A stretch of DNA of 8,538 nt, from NCBI GenBank assembly GCA_905215675.1, contig CAJMRA010000088.1, forward strand, positions 1-8,538, given 5' to 3'. The stretch is from an uncultured bacterium (GTDB taxonomy: Bacteria > Desulfobacterota > Desulfovibrionia > Desulfovibrionales > Desulfovibrionaceae). The notes beneath the pieces are model-generated. The model had not been told where the DNA came from. It saw only the letters and a list, made by a program, of their open reading frames with translations, and made no database searches. The position numbers were made by a program, and so were the translations under genes. This document shows, in pieces, positions 4,989 through 8,538 of the stretch. The stretch's first letter is position 1. Every line of letters starts with the position of its first letter.

Positions 4989-6731
4989 ATGCGCGACGAG
5001 ATCCCTCAGGGCATGCCCGTGCGCGTGGCTGATATCCGCCACGGCGTGGATGCCGTCTTTGATGCCTGGCTGTACGGCCTGCTGATCGACAACAATCTTG
5101 CCTATCGCATGAATCCGGACATCATCGCCAGTCCCGAGCAGCTGGATTTCATCGTGCAGCGGCGGCAGGAAGGGCAGATTTATCTGCCGTGTTCCGACGC
5201 CACCTTCGCCCTGCTGTGCGAAGGCGGCGCGGGTCTGCGCGCCCAGCAGGGACGCGTCTGGCGTGTGGTCATGCGGCTGGTGCGGGAGGTGACGCCGTCG
5301 CGGGAGATGCGGCGGCGGCTGATTGCCTTTTGCCGTAACCGGTTTCGCCATTATCTGCGTCTGGACACGCTGCTGCCCACGCGCCTCATGAAGCGGATGA
5401 CCAATCTTGTCCTGGCGCAGGGGGAGTGGGGCGATCTCTGGCAGGATCGGCGGCGCGAGGCCAATGCGCAGCAGAACGCCCTGCTGGAAGATCCCGGAGT
5501 GCGGCGGCGTCTGGATGCCATGCCCGCCCGTCTGCCCTCCGACATGCCCTCGGCTCGCCGGGAAATGCGGTTGCGCGAACTGGCGCGCCTGCTGTGCCTG
5601 TCGGCCTTTTCCCGTTCCATCAACGAGCGGGGACTGCCGCCGGAAGATGAATTTTCCCGGATTCTTGAACAGGCGGAAGAGCGCGTTTTCGCTCTCCGGG
5701 ACGCCATGCCTTCCGAGGCCGGCGAACGCGTCGTGCTGCTTGTTTGCGACGCCGACGGCGGCATTGTCTTTGACCTTGCGGCGACGCGCTGTCTGGTCAG
5801 CATGGGCTTCAAGGTCATTGTCGCGCTCAAGGAAGATTTCTATTTCTATGCGCCCACGCTGGACGACGTGGAGGATGATCCCGTGCTTGCCCGCTGGTGC
5901 AGGAAGGCCCATGTGGAGCGTAATCCCCGCCTGAGCAAGAACGATCTCCTGCGGCTGTTGCGCGAAAACGACGTGCTCTTCATCAGCGACGGCACGCGCG
6001 AGCGTCTGAATTTCTACCGTACTTCCATCACCTTTGCCCGGGCCTGGAAAGAGGCCGACATCGTGTTGAGCAAGGGCTGGCGCAATGCCGATATGCTGCT
6101 GGGGACCAGCCACGAGTTCACGCGGGACATTTTCTGTTTCTGGCATGACGAGACGGGGTTCCGGGCCTGTTTCCGTCCGCGCGCCGCGGAGGCGCACAAA
6201 TTCAGCGCGCAGGATATTGCCGAACTGGCCGATGCCGTCATCGCCCGCATGCGGCAGGCCCATGCCGAAAACAAGACCGTCATGTTCTACAGCTGCATCA
6301 TCGGCAGCATTCCCGGGCAGACGACAACGGCCGTGGCGCTGGTGAAGGCATTTCTCGAATCCCTGCGCGCTTCCATGGACAATGTCTTTATCGTCAATCC
6401 GACGGAATACTTCATCGAGGGCATGGACGGCGACGATCTCATGTTCATGTGGGAGCGCGTGCAGCGGAGCGGCTATATTGACATCTGGCGTTTCCAGACC
6501 GTAGACGACATCGAACGCAGTTTTGCGCTTCTGGGACGCAAGGTTCCGCCGGAGTGGCTCGGCAAGGACGCCACCTATTCCACCGGTTGCACCAAGGAAA
6601 TGCGCATTGCGCAGGATGTGCAGCTTGCCAACAGGGAAATGCAGATTATCGGACCGGCGCCTTCCCTGTTCCGTCGGCGCAGCGAATATGGCGTCGGGAA
6701 GTATTTTGACGCTTCCATCGTCAGGAGCTAG
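4989..6731 (+). CDS. ARMT1/DUF89-like protein with extra C-terminal domain
   Basis: 580 residues, probably cytoplasmic. The N-terminal ~240 residues are helical and charged, as in the cap of DUF89 proteins. The core follows: VVLLVCDADGGIVFDLAATRCL (248-269), matching the D-N-x-G...D metal site with D254 kept but the usual Asn replaced by A255; LDDV (291-294); and SDGTRERLNFYRTS...ADIVLSKGWRN (333-366), the conserved S-x-G, Arg and SKG-N signatures. Family members are metal-dependent phosphatases thought to remove damaged phospho-metabolites; the substrate here is unknown. Residues 426-580 form an added region (IIGSIPGQTTTA at 437-448, then a stretch rich in Asp, Trp and Phe) that I cannot assign. 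The ATG at 4989 follows GGAGG with only 3 bases between; M9 (5013) is an alternative. It lies 18 bases behind nadK. Its stop codon abuts a diverged repeat hairpin. Confidence 0.75.
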   Translation: MRDEIPQGMPVRVADIRHGVDAVFDAWLYGLLIDNNLAYRMNPDIIASPEQLDFIVQRRQEGQIYLPCSDATFALLCEGGAGLRAQQGRVWRVVMRLVREVTPSREMRRRLIAFCRNRFRHYLRLDTLLPTRLMKRMTNLVLAQGEWGDLWQDRRREANAQQNALLEDPGVRRRLDAMPARLPSDMPSARREMRLRELARLLCLSAFSRSINERGLPPEDEFSRILEQAEERVFALRDAMPSEAGERVVLLVCDADGGIVFDLAATRCLVSMGFKVIVALKEDFYFYAPTLDDVEDDPVLARWCRKAHVERNPRLSKNDLLRLLRENDVLFISDGTRERLNFYRTSITFARAWKEADIVLSKGWRNADMLLGTSHEFTRDIFCFWHDETGFRACFRPRAAEAHKFSAQDIAELADAVIARMRQAHAENKTVMFYSCIIGSIPGQTTTAVALVKAFLESLRASMDNVFIVNPTEYFIEGMDGDDLMFMWERVQRSGYIDIWRFQTVDDIERSFALLGRKVPPEWLGKDATYSTGCTKEMRIAQDVQLANREMQIIGPAPSLFRRRSEYGVGKYFDASIVRS

Positions 6732-6735
6732 CAGG

Positions 6736-6795
6736 GCGTTGTGCCTTTGAGAAAGGCGCAACGCAGGGCGGCGGGCCTCTCCATCCCTGAGAGCC
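6736..6795 (+). repeat. Diverged partial copy (C) of the dispersed repeat
   Basis: GCGTTGTGCCTTT (6736-6748) pairs over 13 positions (one G-T) with AAAGGCGCAACGC (6752-6764) around GAG, followed by GGGCGGCGGG. This matches the left end of the complete element (H1 then GAGGCGGCGG), but with changes on both arms that keep pairing. A second stem (GGGCCTCTC with GAGAGCCC, one bulge, 6773-6796) takes the place of H2. The copy begins 4 bases after the stop of the ARMT1-like gene. Confidence 0.6.
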
Positions 6796-6827
6796 CGGCA
6801 GGGAAGTTTCTTTCCTGTCGTCTTTTT
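6796..6827 (+). terminator. Intrinsic terminator of the nadK operon
   Basis: CGGCAGGGAA (6796-6805) pairs with TTTCCTGTCG (6811-6820) over 10 positions (two G-T) around a 5-base loop, followed by TCTTTTT. It lies about 65 bases after the stop of the ARMT1-like gene and separates it from gatB. Confidence 0.75.
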
Positions 6828-6844
6828 CCGTCTGAGAATCTTGT

Positions 6845-6889
6845 TAAAGTATCGCTTGATGTTTTTGCAAGATGTAAAGTATCACTTGA
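6845..6889 (+). promoter_or_regulatory. 15-bp direct repeat in the gatB leader, candidate operator or promoter region
   Basis: TAAAGTATCGCTTGA (6845-6859) and TAAAGTATCACTTGA (6875-6889) differ at one base and are spaced exactly 30 bases start to start, close to three helical turns. They lie in an AT-rich stretch directly upstream of gatB. A weak promoter, TTGATG (6856-6861) and TATCAC (6880-6885) with an 18-base spacer, would overlap both repeats. Regulator binding is inference. Confidence 0.5.
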
Positions 6890-6915
6890 AATATCGGCAA
6901 ACCGGAGTACAGACA

Positions 6916-8343
6916 ATGGCCGCTTATGAAGCCGTTATCGGTCTGGAAGTGCATGTGCAGCTTTCCACCGCTTCCAAACTGTTTTGTTCCTGCCCGACGA
7001 GTTTCGGGCAACCCGCCAACAGCAACGTGTGCGAAGTCTGCGCGGGCATGCCCGGGGCCCTGCCCGTCGTCAACCGGCAGGCCGTGCATTATGCCGCGCT
7101 GGTGGGGCTGGCCACCAACTGCGAAGTGCACCGGCGCTCCGTCTTTGCCCGCAAGAACTATTTCTATCCCGATCTTCCCGCGGGATACCAGATTTCCCAG
7201 TTTGACATGCCCATCTGCGAACATGGCCATCTTGATGTGACGGTGGACGGTCGGAGCAAGCGCATCGGCATTACCCGCATCCATATGGAAAATGACGCGG
7301 GCAAGAATATTCATGCCCAGGGCGAAAACATCAGTTATGTGGACCTGAACCGGGCCGGGACGCCGCTGGTGGAAATCGTGTCCGAACCCGACATGCGCTC
7401 GTCGCAGGAAGCTGTGGCCTACCTGAAGGCCCTGTACGGCATTGTGACCTATCTGGGCGTCTGCGACGGCAATATGGAAGAGGGCAGCTTCCGCTGCGAC
7501 GCCAATGTGTCCATCCGTCCCGTGGGGGCTACCGCCTTCGGAACCCGTACCGAACTCAAGAATCTGAATTCGTTCCGCAACGTGCAGCGCGCCATCGAGT
7601 ATGAAATAGCCCGTCAGCAGGACGCGCTGGCCGACGGTGAAGCCGTCGTGCAGGAAACGCGCCTCTATGACGCCGTAAAGAATGTGACCGTCTCCATGCG
7701 CGGCAAGGAAGAAGCTCACGACTACCGTTATTTCCCTGATCCGGATCAGCTGCCCGTGGAAATTTCCGCCGAGGAAATGGAACGCTGGCGGAGCGAGCTG
7801 CCCGAGCTGCCGCAGCATCGCATGGCCCGTTTTCTGGAGATGACGGGACTGCCCGAAGCCGAAGCCGAAGTTCTGGTGCAAAGCCGTGCGCTGGCCGACT
7901 TTTTTGAAAGCGCGGCCGCCGCATCCGATGCCAGAAAGGCCGCCAATTTCATACTCGGCCCTCTCATGCGGGAACTCAATGCCCGCGGCGGCGACTTCTC
8001 CCAGTGCGCCATGACGGCGGACGGACTTGCCGAGCTGGTGCGCCTCGTGGACAAGGGGGTCATCAGCGCCAAGATTGCCAACGATATTTTCCCCGACCTG
8101 TTCAGCACCGGCGCCATGCCGGAAAACTACGTCAAGGAACGCGGTCTGGTGCAGATTTCCGATTCCTCCGCCCTGGAAGCCGCCGTGGACAAGGTCCTTG
8201 CCGACAATCCCGCCGAAGTCGAAGCCTTCAAGGGCGGCAAGACGAAGCTTATGAGTTTCTTTGTCGGACAGATCATGCGCGCCACCAGAGGCAAGGCCAA
8301 TCCCGCCATGGTCAATGAACTGCTGCAGAAAAAACTGTCGTAA
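6916..8343 (+). CDS. gatB: Asp-tRNA(Asn)/Glu-tRNA(Gln) amidotransferase subunit B
   Basis: GatB works with GatA and GatC to convert Glu-tRNA(Gln) to Gln-tRNA(Gln), and in many species Asp-tRNA(Asn) to Asn-tRNA(Asn). It binds the tRNA and activates the misacylated residue with ATP. The 475 residues are the normal length. Seen in order: YEAVIGLEVHVQL (4-16), zinc cysteines C24, C26, C39 and C42, KNYFYPDLPAGYQISQ (80-95), HMENDAGK (123-130), YVDLNRAGTPLVEIVSEPD (141-159), SFRCDANVS (191-199), and DYRYFPDPD (269-277). A C-terminal YqeY-like tail domain runs from about 330 to 475. The ATG at 6916 is chosen from the conserved N-terminus and GGAG (6904-6907) 8 bases upstream; the open frame extends 25 codons further but runs into the leader repeats. 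gatA and gatC are not adjacent, so gatB looks monocistronic here. Confidence 0.97.
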   Translation: MAAYEAVIGLEVHVQLSTASKLFCSCPTSFGQPANSNVCEVCAGMPGALPVVNRQAVHYAALVGLATNCEVHRRSVFARKNYFYPDLPAGYQISQFDMPICEHGHLDVTVDGRSKRIGITRIHMENDAGKNIHAQGENISYVDLNRAGTPLVEIVSEPDMRSSQEAVAYLKALYGIVTYLGVCDGNMEEGSFRCDANVSIRPVGATAFGTRTELKNLNSFRNVQRAIEYEIARQQDALADGEAVVQETRLYDAVKNVTVSMRGKEEAHDYRYFPDPDQLPVEISAEEMERWRSELPELPQHRMARFLEMTGLPEAEAEVLVQSRALADFFESAAAASDARKAANFILGPLMRELNARGGDFSQCAMTADGLAELVRLVDKGVISAKIANDIFPDLFSTGAMPENYVKERGLVQISDSSALEAAVDKVLADNPAEVEAFKGGKTKLMSFFVGQIMRATRGKANPAMVNELLQKKLS

Positions 8344-8372
8344 CCTTTTTCCGGGAGGGTTCCCGGGAAAGG
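8344..8372 (+). terminator. Hairpin immediately after the gatB stop
   Basis: CCTTTTTCCGGGA (8344-8356) pairs with TCCCGGGAAAGG (8361-8372) with one bulged T, directly behind the TAA. It has no T-run after the stem, so it is more likely an RNA-stabilising stem or accessory pause site than the main terminator. Confidence 0.5.
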
Positions 8373-8385
8373 TCCGGCACATTGA

Positions 8386-8424
8386 AAAAGCTCCGGGCCG
8401 CCGTCAGGCGGCCCGGAGCTTTTC
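8386..8424 (+). terminator. Strong intrinsic terminator of gatB
   Basis: AAAAGCTCCGGGCCGCC (8386-8402) pairs perfectly over 17 positions with GGCGGCCCGGAGCTTTT (8407-8423) around GTCA. The A-run on the left and T-run on the right could terminate in both directions. Confidence 0.92.
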
Positions 8425-8461
8425 CTGTATCCGCATCCGGGGCGCTGTTTCCCGGACACAA

Positions 8462-8538
8462 TAGGGCAATTTCAGTTTGAAATGCTGCGCGTTTCAAACC
8501 ATACGACCTGTCGTTTCGCGGAAAAAACGCGGTTTTTC
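8462..8538 (-). repeat. Dispersed repeat, inverted copy (R3, cut by window edge)
   Basis: Read on the minus strand this matches 3128-3204 of the complete element, including the H3 core (GAAAAACCGCGTT), the conserved TCGTATGGTTTGAAACGC block, the H4 stem with one mismatch, and a terminal CCCTA in place of CTCTA. It is nearly identical to R1 (about 60 of 64 positions) but inverted. It continues beyond the window. Confidence 0.85.

Noticed and set aside
3456..6761. A very long minus-strand open frame opposite nadK and the ARMT1-like gene, continuous with the SIS-like gene
   Set aside because: It is a GC-rich shadow frame. The plus-strand genes have clear family motifs, and the translated shadow is low-complexity (rich in His, Gln, Arg) until the SIS-like part beginning at 4010.
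6844..8382. Long minus-strand open frame opposite gatB
   Set aside because: Shadow of gatB with no recognisable motifs. It also runs through the gatB terminator and leader.

Overview
The window is a stretch of GC-rich bacterial chromosome. Its housekeeping genes are the uracil permease uraA, NAD kinase nadK, an ARMT1/DUF89-like protein, gatB, and a small FmdB-type zinc-ribbon gene paired with a degenerate sugar-isomerase-like (SIS) gene. Protein style and gene content suggest a member of the Desulfovibrionaceae (host-associated sulfate reducers and relatives). That placement is inference, because no rRNA or other marker is present.

Layout. Positions 1-224 hold the end of a dispersed repeat and a textbook sigma-70 promoter. 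Positions 225-389 hold a wrecked uracil phosphoribosyltransferase gene (upp): about 32 N-terminal codons, then the last ~14 codons in another frame, with the catalytic middle gone. Its surviving frame stops in an ATGA overlap with uraA (386-1645), which ends at a strong hairpin terminator. Next comes an AT-rich block with one minus-strand gene (1863-3020), a probable PD-(D/E)xK nuclease, possibly a restriction enzyme with no methyltransferase beside it. This block lies between two direct copies of the same ~45-bp repeat segment. A complete 148-bp, multi-hairpin repeat (3057-3204) separates it from a minus-strand pair, the SIS-like gene then the fmdB-type gene (4010 down to 3202). Divergently, nadK (4110-4970) and the ARMT1-like gene (4989-6731) form a plus-strand operon that ends in a repeat fragment and a terminator. 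gatB (6916-8343) has its own leader with a 15-bp direct repeat, and ends at two hairpins. The window closes in another repeat copy, inverted relative to the first.

Function. The genes are mostly independent housekeeping functions: pyrimidine uptake (with the adjacent salvage enzyme destroyed), NADP synthesis, possible metabolite-damage control, and Glu-tRNA(Gln)/Asp-tRNA(Asn) transamidation. The unusual content is the upp remnant kept as an apparent leader ORF for uraA, the foreign-looking nuclease gene, and a family of structured dispersed repeats. The repeats sit exactly at gene ends; one supplies the stop codon of the fmdB-type gene, and others flank the foreign gene.
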